Assembly (NCBI GenBank): GCA_963808815.1
Contig: CAWEGI010000014.1
Span: forward strand, 347,207 to 411,206
Length of the DNA stretch: 64,000 nt
Direction of reading: 5' to 3'
Source: DATBLE01 sp963808815
Lineage (GTDB): Bacteria; Actinomycetota; Thermoleophilia; Gaiellales; Gaiellaceae
The notes under the pieces are model-generated. The model worked only from the letters and a program-made list of their open reading frames with translations. It searched no databases and had not been told where the DNA came from. Positions 33,815-42,675 of the stretch are shown here, piece by piece (the stretch's first letter is position 1; the number at the start of each line of letters is the position of its first letter). A program made the position numbers and the translations under genes.

Positions 33815-34888
33815 TCAGGCGACCTCCAGGCGCAGGCCCGTCGAGGCGTCGAAGAAGTGCGCCTCCTCCACGCGGGGACAGAGCGACACCTTCGCCTCGC
33901 GCTCGGGTGCCGACCGGGTCTCGCTGCGCGCGACCAGCTTGACCGGCTCGCCGCCGTTGTCGGCGGCACAGAAGACGTATGCGTCCGCGCCGATCTCCTC
34001 GACCACCTCGACGCGAGCCTCGATCCCGCCCGGGGCGAGCTCGAGCGACTCCGGCCGCAGGCCGAGCACGAGTTTGCCGTTCGACGCGGGCAGTGAGGCC
34101 GGGAGCGGCACCTGCACGCCGCAGAACGAGCAGCCCTCGCCGTTCAGCGGCACCTCGAGCAGGTTCATCGACGGCGACCCGATGAACCCTGCGACGAACG
34201 TGTTGGCCGGCCGCTCGTACAGCGCCCGCGGCACGTCGCACTGCTGGAGCCGGCCGTCCTTGAGGACGGCGACGCGGTGGCCCAGCGTCATCGCCTCTGC
34301 CTGGTCGTGTGTGACGTAGACGGTGGTGACGCCGAGCCGCGACTGCAGCGCGGCGATGTCGGCGCGCATCTGCACGCGCAGCTTCGCGTCGAGGTTCGAG
34401 AGCGGCTCGTCCATCAGGAAGACGCGCGGCTCGCGGACGATCGCGCGCCCCATCGCCACCCGCTGACGCTGGCCGCCGGAAAGCTGCCCCGGCTTCCGGG
34501 CGAGGTAGTCGGTCAGTTCGAGCAACTCCGCGACCTCGCGCACCCGACGCTCCCGCTCGGCCTTCTTCACGCCCGCGACCTTGAGCGGGAAGCCGATGTT
34601 GGCCGCCACGGTCAGGTACGGGTAGAGCGCGTAGTTCTGGAAGACCATCGCCACGTCGCGGTCCTTCGGCGCCAGGTACGTGACGTCGCGCTCTCCGATG
34701 TAGATCGCGCCTGCGTCGACCTCCTCGAGGCCGGCGAGCATCCGCAGCGCCGTTGTCTTGCCCGATCCCGACGGCCCGACGAGCACCACGAACTCTCCGG
34801 CGGCGATGTCCAGGTCGAACGCATCGACCGCCGGCTCGTCGTTGCCCGGATAGACGCGCGTCGCCTGCCGGAAGTGCACCTCAGCCAT
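33815..34888 (-). CDS. Sugar ABC transporter ATP-binding protein (MsmK/UgpC type)
   Basis: 357 residues. Walker A GPSGSGKTT, signature LSGGQRQRVAMGRAI, Walker B VFLMDEPLSNLD and H-loop TVYVTHDQ are complete. The C-terminal 120 residues form the TOBE regulatory domain of MalK-like ATPases, including the conserved FVAGFIGSPSMN. It energises the two permeases further upstream in the operon. It overlaps the kinase gene by 8 bases. A TOBE Cys pair (CSFCG) in the tail is unusual and might bind a metal. Confidence 0.94.
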   Translation of the reverse strand: MAEVHFRQATRVYPGNDEPAVDAFDLDIAAGEFVVLVGPSGSGKTTALRMLAGLEEVDAGAIYIGERDVTYLAPKDRDVAMVFQNYALYPYLTVAANIGFPLKVAGVKKAERERRVREVAELLELTDYLARKPGQLSGGQRQRVAMGRAIVREPRVFLMDEPLSNLDAKLRVQMRADIAALQSRLGVTTVYVTHDQAEAMTLGHRVAVLKDGRLQQCDVPRALYERPANTFVAGFIGSPSMNLLEVPLNGEGCSFCGVQVPLPASLPASNGKLVLGLRPESLELAPGGIEARVEVVEEIGADAYVFCAADNGGEPVKLVARSETRSAPEREAKVSLCPRVEEAHFFDASTGLRLEVA

Positions 34889-35855
34889 CGTTCACCCCCG
34901 CTGCCGCCATCACCTCGGCCCGGACGCGCTCCTGCGCCTCCCGGCCGGCGCCGGCCGAGTCGAGCGCGAGCAGCGTCGCCCCGACGATCGGCGGCGTCCC
35001 CGTCACCCGGACGCTCGCGACCGGCGACCGCTCGCGCAGACCGTCGCGGATGCGCTCGACCACGCGCGAATTCTGACCGCTGAGCAGCCCACCGCCGAGC
35101 AGAACCTCGACCGGACGCGTCTCCAGGCCGAGTCGGGAGAGCGCCGTCCACGCCAGCGCGACCACCTCGTCGGCGAGCCGATCGACGATCTCGGCGGCGA
35201 CCTCGTCGTGCTCGGCCTCGGCGAAGACGATCGGAGACAGCTCCAGCACCCGCCGCTCTGCGATCTCCTTGCGGTGGATCGCCTCGGCGAGTTCGTACGG
35301 CGTCTCGAAGCCATAGTGCGTGGGCACCGCGCGCTCGAGTGTCGTCTTCCGGCCGCGGCCGTCGAAGCTGCGCGCCGCCTTCGAGACGGCGCTGAGCCCG
35401 ACGTCGAAGCCGCCGCCCCAGTCGCCGGTGATCGCCCCCAGCGCGGGGAACCGGACCTGGCGGCCGTCGGGCGCGACTCCGACGCAGTTGATGCCGGCCC
35501 CGCAGACGACCGCGACGCCCCAGCCGTCCTCCGTGCCGGCTCGGAGCACGGCGAAGGTGTCGTTCAGGACGGTCGTGCGCCGTGTCCAGCCTCGCGCGTC
35601 GACCAGCTTCGCCAGCCGCTCCTCTTCGCGCGGGAAGTCGACGCCGGCCATGCACAGCGTGGCCATCGACGCGACCCTGCCGTTCAACCCGGCCTCCTCG
35701 ACGAGTCCCTCGAGCACCCGCATGCAGCCGTCCTCGCCGAGATGATGGGGCGAGCTCTGCGGCCCGCGCGCGAACGCGAGCAGGCCACCGTCCTCGCCGA
35801 CGAGCGCGAGGTCGGTCTTCGAGTTTCCGCCGTCGACCGCGAGCAGGACCCTCAC
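34881..35855 (-). CDS. BadF/BadG/NagK-type sugar kinase
   Basis: 324 residues. The ASKHA fold starts with phosphate-1 motif LLAVDGGNSKTDLALV, followed by VLNDTFAVLRAG, the phosphate-2-like VCGAGINCVG, GDWGGGFDVG and the adenosine-region LLGGGLLSGQN. This family includes N-acetylglucosamine and related sugar kinases. It overlaps the GH4 gene by 4 bases. In this operon the transporter is ABC type and so brings in an unphosphorylated sugar, while GH4 needs a 6-phospho substrate. This kinase is the obvious source of that phosphate (inference). Confidence 0.88.
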   Translation of the reverse strand: MRVLLAVDGGNSKTDLALVGEDGGLLAFARGPQSSPHHLGEDGCMRVLEGLVEEAGLNGRVASMATLCMAGVDFPREEERLAKLVDARGWTRRTTVLNDTFAVLRAGTEDGWGVAVVCGAGINCVGVAPDGRQVRFPALGAITGDWGGGFDVGLSAVSKAARSFDGRGRKTTLERAVPTHYGFETPYELAEAIHRKEIAERRVLELSPIVFAEAEHDEVAAEIVDRLADEVVALAWTALSRLGLETRPVEVLLGGGLLSGQNSRVVERIRDGLRERSPVASVRVTGTPPIVGATLLALDSAGAGREAQERVRAEVMAAAGVNDG

Positions 35856-37084
35856 GCCGCCACCGCCTCCAGCGCCAGCCGCTCGAGCAGCTCCTCGCTC
35901 AACTCGTACTGCGCGATCAGCGGATGGGTCAGCAGCGCCTTCTTCGCGGTCACCGGGTCGCGCGTCACCGCCGCCTCCGCGGTCAGGCGCTCGTACGCGG
36001 CCACGTGCTGGACGAGGCCGAGCAGCTCCGGTGCGAGCGGCGCCTGCTCGAGCGGCACGATCTGCCCGGACTCGACGCGCGCGGGCACCTCGACGACGTC
36101 GTCGGCGGCGAGCCCGGGGAGCACGGCTTCGTTCCGCAGGTCGACCTCGTGCACAGCGGGGATGTCGTAGGCCAGCGAGCGCACGAGGCCGGCGGCGGCC
36201 TCGCTGTAGAACGCCCCGCCGCGCTGCTCGAGCAGCAGCGGCTTCTGGTCGAGCGAGGGGTCACGGTAGAGCTCGAGCAGGCCGCGCTCGATTTCGGCGA
36301 CGGTCTCGGCGCGGGGCACGCCATCCAGCTGCTCGGCGAGCACCGCGTCGTGCTCGTAGAAGTAACGCAGGTAGTACGAGGGAACCGCGCCCAGCTCCTC
36401 GAGCAGCCGGGCGGGGAGCTGCACCTCGTCCGCCAGCTCCTCGGCCCGCTCGGCGAGCAGCTCGGGGAGCACGTCCCTGCCGTCGAGCCGCACGGCGCGT
36501 ACCCAGGTCAGGTGGTTGAGGCCGACCTGGTCGACGACGATGCGCGCCGGCTCGACCTCGAGCAGTGTCGCGAACCGCCGCTGAAAGGTGATCGCGACGT
36601 TGCAGAGCCCGACCGCCCGGTGGCCGGCGTCGAGCAGGGCACGCGTGACGATCCCCACAGGGTTGGTGAAGTCGACGATCCACGCGTCGGGCCCGGCTAG
36701 CTCGCGCACCCGCTCGGCGATCGCGAGCATCACGGGCACGGTGCGCATCGCCTTCGCGAAGCCGCCCGCGCCGGTCGTCTCCTGGCCGATGCAGCCGCAC
36801 GGCAGCGGCGCGGTCTCGTCCTGCAGGCGGGCAGCCTGGCCGCCGACGCGGATCTGCACGAGGACGAAGTCGGCGCCTTCGACCGACTCGTCGAGCCTGT
36901 CGAGCAGCTCCAGTTCGCCGCGGAAGCCGACGCGGTCGAGCATCCGCCCCGCGAGCCCCCCGACGACCTCGAGCCGGGACGGGTCGACGTCGTGGAGCGC
37001 GAGCCGCTCGAGCTCGAGCCCCGCGAGGCCCGCGACCAGCTCAGGCGTATACGTCGAGCCCGCGCCGACGACGGCGAGCCTCAC
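35852..37084 (-). CDS. 6-phospho-beta-glucosidase, glycoside hydrolase family 4
   Basis: 410 residues from GTG 37084, overlapping the permease stop. The NAD-binding start is VVGAGSTYTPELVAGL; other landmarks are IGQETTGAGGFAKAMR, IVDFTNPVGIVT, the metal Cys in VGLCNVAITF and metal His in VGLNHLTWV. These match 6-phospho-beta-glucosidases of the BglT/CelF branch rather than alpha-galactosidases. GH4 enzymes use NAD+ and Mn2+ and cleave by a redox-elimination route. Product glucose-6-phosphate (or an amino-sugar phosphate) would go to glycolysis. Cytoplasmic. Confidence 0.92.
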   Translation of the reverse strand: MRLAVVGAGSTYTPELVAGLAGLELERLALHDVDPSRLEVVGGLAGRMLDRVGFRGELELLDRLDESVEGADFVLVQIRVGGQAARLQDETAPLPCGCIGQETTGAGGFAKAMRTVPVMLAIAERVRELAGPDAWIVDFTNPVGIVTRALLDAGHRAVGLCNVAITFQRRFATLLEVEPARIVVDQVGLNHLTWVRAVRLDGRDVLPELLAERAEELADEVQLPARLLEELGAVPSYYLRYFYEHDAVLAEQLDGVPRAETVAEIERGLLELYRDPSLDQKPLLLEQRGGAFYSEAAAGLVRSLAYDIPAVHEVDLRNEAVLPGLAADDVVEVPARVESGQIVPLEQAPLAPELLGLVQHVAAYERLTAEAAVTRDPVTAKKALLTHPLIAQYELSEELLERLALEAVAA

Positions 37085-37980
37085 CCCTTCACCCCCGTCA
37101 GGGTCACGCCTTCGACGAAGGCGCGCTGGGCGAGGAAGAAGAGGATGACCACGGGTGCCATCACGACGAGCGTCGCTGCCATCGTCAGGTTCCACTGCAC
37201 CTGGTGGAGGTTGCGGTATTGCGACAGCCCCACCGACACCGGCCAGTTCGCAGAGTTGTCACTCGTATAGAGGAGCGGCAGGAAGAAGTCGTTGAACGTG
37301 TACAGCACGGAGAACAGGGCGACGGCGGCGATCGCCGGCTTGGCCAGGCGCAGCACGACCGTGCTCAGGATCCGCAGCTCCCCGCAGCCGTCTACCCGGG
37401 CGGCGTCGAGGTACTCCTCGGGGATGGACAGGAAGAACTGGCGCAGGAGGAAGATCGAGAACGCGTCGCCGAGCCAGGCGGGGATGATCAGCGGCCAGAG
37501 CGTCCCGATGAAGTGGAAGCCGACTGCGTTCCCCAGCTTCGCCCACATGACGTAGAGCGGGACGACGGCGACCTGCGGCGGCAGCATCAGCGAGACGAGC
37601 ACGATCAGGAACACGGCGTCGCGGCCCTTCCAGCGGATCTTCGCCAGCGCGTAGGCGACCGGAACCGAGGAGACGAGGACGCCCAGTGTCGCCAGACCGG
37701 CGTACATCAGCGTGTTCAGCATCCAGCGCCAGAGCGGCGCCTGGCGGAAGACCTCGACGAAATTGCTCCACTGGAACGGATGCGGCCACATGGCCGGAGT
37801 CAGTGCCTGGCCGTCCGTCATCAGCGCGGTCAGTCCGATGAAGACGATCGGGAGCAGGAACGCGATCGCGAGCGCGATCAGGATGCTGTGGTCGGCGACC
37901 GCGATCAGGAAGCGCTTCCGACGGACGCTCGCCGGCGCCTTCGTCCGGACCACGGCAGTCGTCTCGGCCGCGACGGCCAT
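37081..37980 (-). CDS. Carbohydrate ABC transporter permease (MalG type)
   Basis: 299 residues. Six membrane helices; the EAA coupling loop is YLDAARVDGCGELRILSTVVLRLAKPAI, ending the family-typical way. The N-terminus is charged and cytosolic (RTKAPASVRRKRFL). Start ATG 37980 overlaps the MalF-type gene's stop (ATGA); stop overlaps the GH4 start. Works with the other permease, the binding protein and the MsmK-type ATPase. Confidence 0.93.
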   Translation of the reverse strand: MAVAAETTAVVRTKAPASVRRKRFLIAVADHSILIALAIAFLLPIVFIGLTALMTDGQALTPAMWPHPFQWSNFVEVFRQAPLWRWMLNTLMYAGLATLGVLVSSVPVAYALAKIRWKGRDAVFLIVLVSLMLPPQVAVVPLYVMWAKLGNAVGFHFIGTLWPLIIPAWLGDAFSIFLLRQFFLSIPEEYLDAARVDGCGELRILSTVVLRLAKPAIAAVALFSVLYTFNDFFLPLLYTSDNSANWPVSVGLSQYRNLHQVQWNLTMAATLVVMAPVVILFFLAQRAFVEGVTLTGVKG

Positions 37981-38993
37981 CAGCGGATCGCCCCGCCGTA
38001 GTGCACCCAGCGGCGCGAGTTGCGGATGATCACGAGCGTGACGGCGAACGAGACGCCGAGCAACAGGACCGCGAGAGCGCTCGCGTAGCCCATGTTGAAG
38101 TACTTGAACCCGTGGTAGTAGAGGAGGATCGGATAGAAGAGCGTCGAGCCCTCGGGGTAGCCGAGCTCGAGGGAGCTCTCGGAGCCCGCCTGTGATGCGT
38201 TCCCGGCAGCGATGCTGCTGGCGACCCAGGCCTGCGTGAAGTACTGGAGGCCGTAGATCACGCCGAGGACGACCGAGAAGAGGATCACAGGACTGATCGA
38301 GGGGATCGTCACCCAGCGCAGCTTCTGGAACGGGCTCGCGCCGTCCAGGTCGGCCGATTCGTACAGGTGCCGCGGAACCTCGAGGATCGCGGCGAGGTAG
38401 ATGATCATGAAGGTGCCGACCCCCCACAGCGACAGCAGTACGAGGGAGGGCTTCGACCAGGCGGGGTCGTTGAACCAGAGCGGGCCCTGGATCCCGAGGT
38501 GCCCGAGCACGGTGTTCACCGGGCCGAGCGCCGGGTTGAAGATGTAGACGAAGGCCAGGGTGGCCGCGACAGGGGGCGCGAGCGCGGGCAGGTAGAAGAC
38601 GGTCCGGAAGAAACCGGCGCCGGTCCTCGCCCTGGTCAGCATCGTGGCGAGGCCGAATGCGAAGAGCATCTGCAGCGGGACACCGACGACGATGATCCAG
38701 AGGGTGTTCTTGATCGCCGGCCAGAGGTTGGGATCCTCCGTGAACGCATAGCGGTAGTTCGCGAGCCCGATCCAGTGCGGCGGGTTCAGCAGGTCGTAAT
38801 GGTTGAGCGACAGGTAGACGTTCATGCCCAGCGGGTAGAGCAGGAAGACGGTGAAGCCCACGATCCAGGGACTCATCAGCAGGAGGACGAGCCTCCTGCG
38901 CCGCCATATGGCCTTCCGCTTCTCTCGCCGGTGATCGGGCACCGGCAGGGCCGGGGCCGAAGCCCCGGCCTCAGCTGCCGGTATGGATGTCAT
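37980..38993 (-). CDS. Carbohydrate ABC transporter permease (MalF type)
   Basis: 337 residues with six membrane helices and the longer N-terminal arm of MalF-type subunits (RREKRKAIWRRRRLVLLLM before helix 1). The EAA loop is LYESADLDGASPFQKLRWVT, placed correctly before the last helices. A Gly/Ser-rich periplasmic stretch (SIAAGNASQAGSESS) sits in the last loop. It overlaps the binding-protein stop by 4 bases and the MalG-type start by 1-4 bases. Confidence 0.93.
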   Translation of the reverse strand: MTSIPAAEAGASAPALPVPDHRREKRKAIWRRRRLVLLLMSPWIVGFTVFLLYPLGMNVYLSLNHYDLLNPPHWIGLANYRYAFTEDPNLWPAIKNTLWIIVVGVPLQMLFAFGLATMLTRARTGAGFFRTVFYLPALAPPVAATLAFVYIFNPALGPVNTVLGHLGIQGPLWFNDPAWSKPSLVLLSLWGVGTFMIIYLAAILEVPRHLYESADLDGASPFQKLRWVTIPSISPVILFSVVLGVIYGLQYFTQAWVASSIAAGNASQAGSESSLELGYPEGSTLFYPILLYYHGFKYFNMGYASALAVLLLGVSFAVTLVIIRNSRRWVHYGGAIR

Positions 38994-40345
38994 GGAACGG
39001 GGTTACCGCCTCCGCCACCCTTGTCGGCCTGCTTGATCTTGGCGTCGATCTGCTTGTCGACGTCGCGGAGCCCGCTGACCAGGTTCTGCGGCTTCACTTT
39101 CCCCGCCTGCCACTTGACGAGGAAGTTCGTGAACGTCGTCAGGTGGTCGAGGCCGATCGTCGTGATCGGAGTCGTCTGCGAGTTCTTGTTGACGAAGATC
39201 TTCAGGAACGTCGAGAAGTTCTTGTCCGGGATCAGCTCCTTCGAGCGTGCAGAGCTGACCGTCGACGGCACGTTCCGGATCCCGTTCGAGAACTTCGCGA
39301 GCGCATGGTCGTTCGTGGTCAGGTACTTCACAAGATCCCACGCCTGGTCACGGTGCTTGCCGCCCTTCGGGATTCCGATGATCGTCCCGTTGACCGCGCC
39401 GGCGCCGTACAGCTCCGGGTGCCCGTCGGCGACCGGCATCGGTGCAGTCGCGTACTTGAGCTCGGGGTGCTCGTTCTTGATGAACGCGACTCGCCACTCG
39501 CCGTCGAGCATCATCGCGAGCTTGCCGGTCTCGAACGGATGCGACGGTGCGAACTCGTCACCCGCGCCCGCCTGCCACCGGACCAGGTTGTCGTACCCGA
39601 AGAAGTCGACGAGGCGCTTCTGCCAGCGCAGGAAGTTCGCCCACGCGGGGTCGGTCGAGAGGCTCGACTTGCCGTTCTTGTCGAAGTAGTGCGCGCCGAT
39701 CAGCGGCTGGTACCCGGAGGCGCCGTTCCCGTAGCCGCCGAGGTAGAAGTTCACGTTCGGGTCGTAGCCGACGACCTTGAGCGAGCCGTCCGAGTTCTTC
39801 TGCGTCAGCTTCTTGGCGTAGGTTGCCAGCTGCGACAACGTCTTCGGCGGTCCTTTCAGGCCGGCCTTCTTGAAGAGCGCCGTGTTGTAGTAGAGCCCGG
39901 TCGAGTCGGCGAGCAGCGGCAGAGCACAGCGCGTGCCCTTGTACTGCGTGTAGTACCGCGACGTCGCTGGGAATTGGTTGACGTCGATGTGGTCGCGCTT
40001 GAGCAGCGGCCCGAGATCGATCCAGCCGCCCGACGGGCAGAAGATGCCGACGTTCGACGACATGAACGAGCTGACGATGTCGGGGACGTTGCCCGAGCGG
40101 AGCGCCGCGAAGATCTTCGTGTCGACGATGCCGCCGACGACCTTCACGTTGACGTCGGGGTGCTTCTGGTCGTACTCCGCCACCACCTTCTTGAACTCCG
40201 TGAGCTCGTGGCCGGCACTCCAGCCGACCCAGGCGGTGATCGTCGTCGCCTGCCGGTGCCTGGTCGACGCCGAGCCCACCGACGCGGCGACGGCGCCGGC
40301 GGCGATCAGCGCGAGCAGGGCGATCCCCGTGGCCACGCGTTTCAT
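38990..40345 (-). CDS. Extracellular sugar-binding protein of the ABC importer
   Basis: 451 residues. A signal peptide (RVATGIALLALIAAGAVAAS) is present without a lipobox Cys, so anchoring may be by uncleaved signal or another means. Family 1 solute-binding landmarks: ITAWVGWSAGHELTEFKKVV, NVPDIVSSFMSSNV, GLYYNTALFKKAG and MMLDGEWRVAF. It is the first gene of the seven-gene operon, with a GAGGAG ribosome-binding site. Promoter and operator lie directly upstream. Aromatic residues typical of oligosaccharide binding are abundant; the exact sugar cannot be read. Confidence 0.93.
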   Translation of the reverse strand: MKRVATGIALLALIAAGAVAASVGSASTRHRQATTITAWVGWSAGHELTEFKKVVAEYDQKHPDVNVKVVGGIVDTKIFAALRSGNVPDIVSSFMSSNVGIFCPSGGWIDLGPLLKRDHIDVNQFPATSRYYTQYKGTRCALPLLADSTGLYYNTALFKKAGLKGPPKTLSQLATYAKKLTQKNSDGSLKVVGYDPNVNFYLGGYGNGASGYQPLIGAHYFDKNGKSSLSTDPAWANFLRWQKRLVDFFGYDNLVRWQAGAGDEFAPSHPFETGKLAMMLDGEWRVAFIKNEHPELKYATAPMPVADGHPELYGAGAVNGTIIGIPKGGKHRDQAWDLVKYLTTNDHALAKFSNGIRNVPSTVSSARSKELIPDKNFSTFLKIFVNKNSQTTPITTIGLDHLTTFTNFLVKWQAGKVKPQNLVSGLRDVDKQIDAKIKQADKGGGGGNPVP

Positions 40346-40378
40346 CCCAGTCTCCTCCTCTGTCCGTGGCGGAAAACC

Positions 40379-40403
40379 CGTTAGTTAGGTTTCCGAACGA
40401 GCG
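40379..40403. promoter_or_regulatory. Palindromic operator, probable ROK-repressor site
   Basis: A 25-base site with two 11-base arms around TTT: CGTTAGTTAGG / CCGAACGAGCG, eight of eleven positions symmetric. It overlaps the predicted start of transcription of the sugar operon and lies 34 bases before its ATG, so a bound repressor would block RNA polymerase. The divergent ROK gene is the natural candidate to bind it. Confidence 0.72.
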
Positions 40404-40405
40404 CG

Positions 40406-40435
40406 ATCCTATGACCGTCGATAGCAGGAAGTCAA
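40406..40435 (-). promoter_or_regulatory. Sigma-70-type promoter of the sugar operon
   Basis: On the minus strand, TTGACT (40435-40430) and TAGGAT (40411-40406) are separated by 18 bases, close to the housekeeping consensus. Transcription would begin near 40399, inside the operator, and read into the binding-protein gene. Confidence 0.7.
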
Positions 40436-40472
40436 GCCGAAGAATGTGCGACTTTTCGTTAATGTTGTTGAC

Positions 40473-41657
40473 GTGACGCGACCCCGCGCGGCGATTCCTC
40501 CGCTCCTCAAGCAGCTAAACGAGCGCACCGTGCTGGAGACGATCCGCAGCGCAGCGCCGATCTCGCGCGCGGAGATCTCGCGGCAGGCAGGCATCTCGAA
40601 GCCGACCGTTTCCCTCGCGCTCCAGTCCTTGCTCGAGTCGGGCCTCGTCCGCGAGACGGAGCCGGAGGTGGGCCGCACGCGGTACGGAGCTGTCTTCTTC
40701 GAGGCGGTGCCGGACGCAGCGCTCGTGCTCGGCGTCGACATCGGCGCCCGGTTCCTGCGCGGTGCGATCTGCGATCTGTCCGGCGCCGTGCGTGCCCGCC
40801 AGGACGTCGAGCTCCCGGACGTCGAGGTCGGAAAAGCGCTCGACACGATCACGAAGCTTCGCACCTCTCTCGTCGACGCGTCCGGCCTGCCCGCGCACCT
40901 GATCGACTCTGCGGTCGTCGGCGTGCCGGCCGTCGTCGACGAGGAGACCGGGCGCCTGAGCATGGCGACGAACGTGCCCGGCCTCGAGGGCGGCGACTTC
41001 CGCACCGACCTGGTCGAGCGGCTCGACCTGCCGGTCACCCTCGACAACGACATCAACCTCGCCGCCCGCGGCGAGCAGTGGCGCGGCGTCGCGCGCGGAA
41101 TCGAGGACTTCGTCTTCCTCTCGGTCGGCACCGGGCTCGGTGCCGGTCTCGTCCTGCGCGGCGAGCTCCACCGCGGGCGGAACGGCGCGGCCGGCGAGGT
41201 CGACCTGGTCGCCTCGGGCCGGGCAGACGAGATCGACCCCTGCGCCGCGGCGGTCGCCGAGCTCACCGCGCGGCTGGCGGCGGAGGGCGTCGAGACCCGG
41301 CTCACGCCCCCCTTCGACGCGCGCGCGGTCTTCGGCGCGGCCCGGCAGGGCGACCCGCTCGGGCGGGCGGTCGTGGAAGACGAGGCGCGCCGGATCGCAC
41401 TGCACATCGCGCCGATTGCCGCCGTGACGGACGTCGCGCTGGTCGTGCTCGGCGGCGGCATCGGCGCGAACGGGGACCTGCTCCTCGATCCGATCCGGGG
41501 GTTGCTCGCCGAGTGGCTGCCGTTCCCGCCGCGCGTCGAGGTGTCGGGCCTCGGCGACGCGGCAGTGCTGACGGGCGCACTGGCGGTCGGCCTCGAACTC
41601 GCGCAGGAGCGAGTGTTCGCCAACCGCCACGACGGCCGGCCGAGCGTCCCGGTCTAG
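40473..41657 (+). CDS. ROK family transcriptional repressor
   Basis: 394 residues from GTG 40473; the in-frame codons from 40446 add nothing family-like. Residues about 15-70 are a winged helix-turn-helix (ISRAEISRQAGISKPTVSLAL). The rest is a ROK sugar-kinase fold: VLGVDIGARFLRGAI, VTLDNDINLAARGE, SVGTGLGAGLVLRGEL and LGGGIGANG. The usual zinc-binding Cys cluster is reduced to DPCAAAVAEL, so metal binding may be lost. It should sense the imported sugar or its phosphate and release the operator at 40379-40403. No ribosome-binding site is visible; the mRNA may be nearly leaderless. Confidence 0.92.
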   Translation: MTRPRAAIPPLLKQLNERTVLETIRSAAPISRAEISRQAGISKPTVSLALQSLLESGLVRETEPEVGRTRYGAVFFEAVPDAALVLGVDIGARFLRGAICDLSGAVRARQDVELPDVEVGKALDTITKLRTSLVDASGLPAHLIDSAVVGVPAVVDEETGRLSMATNVPGLEGGDFRTDLVERLDLPVTLDNDINLAARGEQWRGVARGIEDFVFLSVGTGLGAGLVLRGELHRGRNGAAGEVDLVASGRADEIDPCAAAVAELTARLAAEGVETRLTPPFDARAVFGAARQGDPLGRAVVEDEARRIALHIAPIAAVTDVALVVLGGGIGANGDLLLDPIRGLLAEWLPFPPRVEVSGLGDAAVLTGALAVGLELAQERVFANRHDGRPSVPV

Positions 41658-41694
41658 GGTCGAACCGATCGGCGAGCGCTCGGCGAGGAACCGG

Positions 41695-42351
41695 CTACCC
41701 GGTGGTGCCCTTCTTGGCAAGAGCAGCGTTCAGAAGGCGGACCGTGTCACTGCCGACGATGCCGTCGGGCGGAAGGTTGTTCGACTGCTGGAAGTCGACC
41801 ACCGCCGCCTCGGTCGTCGCGCCGAAGGTGCCGTCGGGCCGGCCCGTTGCGAACCCGAGCGCCGCCAGTCCCTTCTGGAGTTCCGTGACCGCCGCGCCGC
41901 GGTCTCCCCGCGTCAGCGTCGTGCCCGCCGGAAGCGCAACCCGCAACGCCGCGCTGGGAGTCGTCGAAGTCGTCGTGGTGGTCGTCGTCGTCGAACGGGC
42001 CTGAGTGGTCGTCCCGGCGGTCGTGGTCGTCCGAGCCGTGGTCGCGAGCGTCGTCGCGTCGACGGTGTTCCCGCCCCCACCGAAGACGACGAGCGGGATG
42101 ACGACGGCGCAGCCCAACAGCAGCCCCAGGGCGGCGAGCGCGGCGATCCGTCGCCTCCGGATATCGGCGAGTCGACCAAGCGGCGCGGAAGACGGATGAT
42201 CGTCTGCGTCCCGGCCGCCCGGGATGAGGCCGCTTCGCTGTCGGGCAGGTGCATCGCCGGCAGCGGCCTCCGAGCCCGGCCTCGAAGCCTGCTCGGACCA
42301 GTCGACGTCGTCCAACTGCCAATCGTCGCCGGGTCCATTTGGATCTGCCAT
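41695..42351 (-). CDS. Membrane-anchored peptidoglycan-binding protein
   Basis: 218 residues from ATG 42351. An acidic cytosolic N-terminus (residues 1-65, DDWQLDDVDWSEQ) precedes a single membrane helix (about 70-92, IAALAALGLLLGCAVVIPLV). A Thr-rich linker follows (about 97-130, long runs of Thr), then a PG_binding_1 domain (LTRGDRGAAVTELQKGLAAL...PDGTFGATTEAAVVDFQ). Topology: N-terminus inside, binding domain outside. No catalytic domain is attached, so it probably tethers something to the wall. Convergent with the ROK gene. Confidence 0.85.
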   Translation of the reverse strand: MADPNGPGDDWQLDDVDWSEQASRPGSEAAAGDAPARQRSGLIPGGRDADDHPSSAPLGRLADIRRRRIAALAALGLLLGCAVVIPLVVFGGGGNTVDATTLATTARTTTTAGTTTQARSTTTTTTTTSTTPSAALRVALPAGTTLTRGDRGAAVTELQKGLAALGFATGRPDGTFGATTEAAVVDFQQSNNLPPDGIVGSDTVRLLNAALAKKGTTG

Positions 42352-42675
42352 GCGAGCATTGTCACAGCGACGCAGGGCGCGTGTCGTCGGCGTCTTCGGC
42401 TTCTGGCGCGACTTCGGCTTCGTTCTCGGCGATCGGTGGCGGTGGATCGCGTCACGTCGATCTCGGACGGACTTTGGGACCACAGCCGGGGCCATGCTCG
42501 GGCAGTGGAGACGACGACGTTACCGCCGCGCACGGCGCATTGGACGTCGGCGGCCAAGGAAGCGACTTGCGACCCCACGAACAGACGTTTGCATGGAAAT
42601 GCGTCCGGAACCGGTCTAGAAGGATATGAGGGGAGAGACGCCGTCGAAGGGCGGCCGGGGAGAAAAGGGGTTTGC
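42352..42675. other. Intergenic stretch, no gene seen
   Basis: About 320 bases between the divergent peptidoglycan-binding gene and the small secreted peptide gene. Open frames here are short and have arginine-rich, non-coding composition. It must hold the promoters of both flanking genes; I see no convincing -35/-10 pair. Confidence 0.5.
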
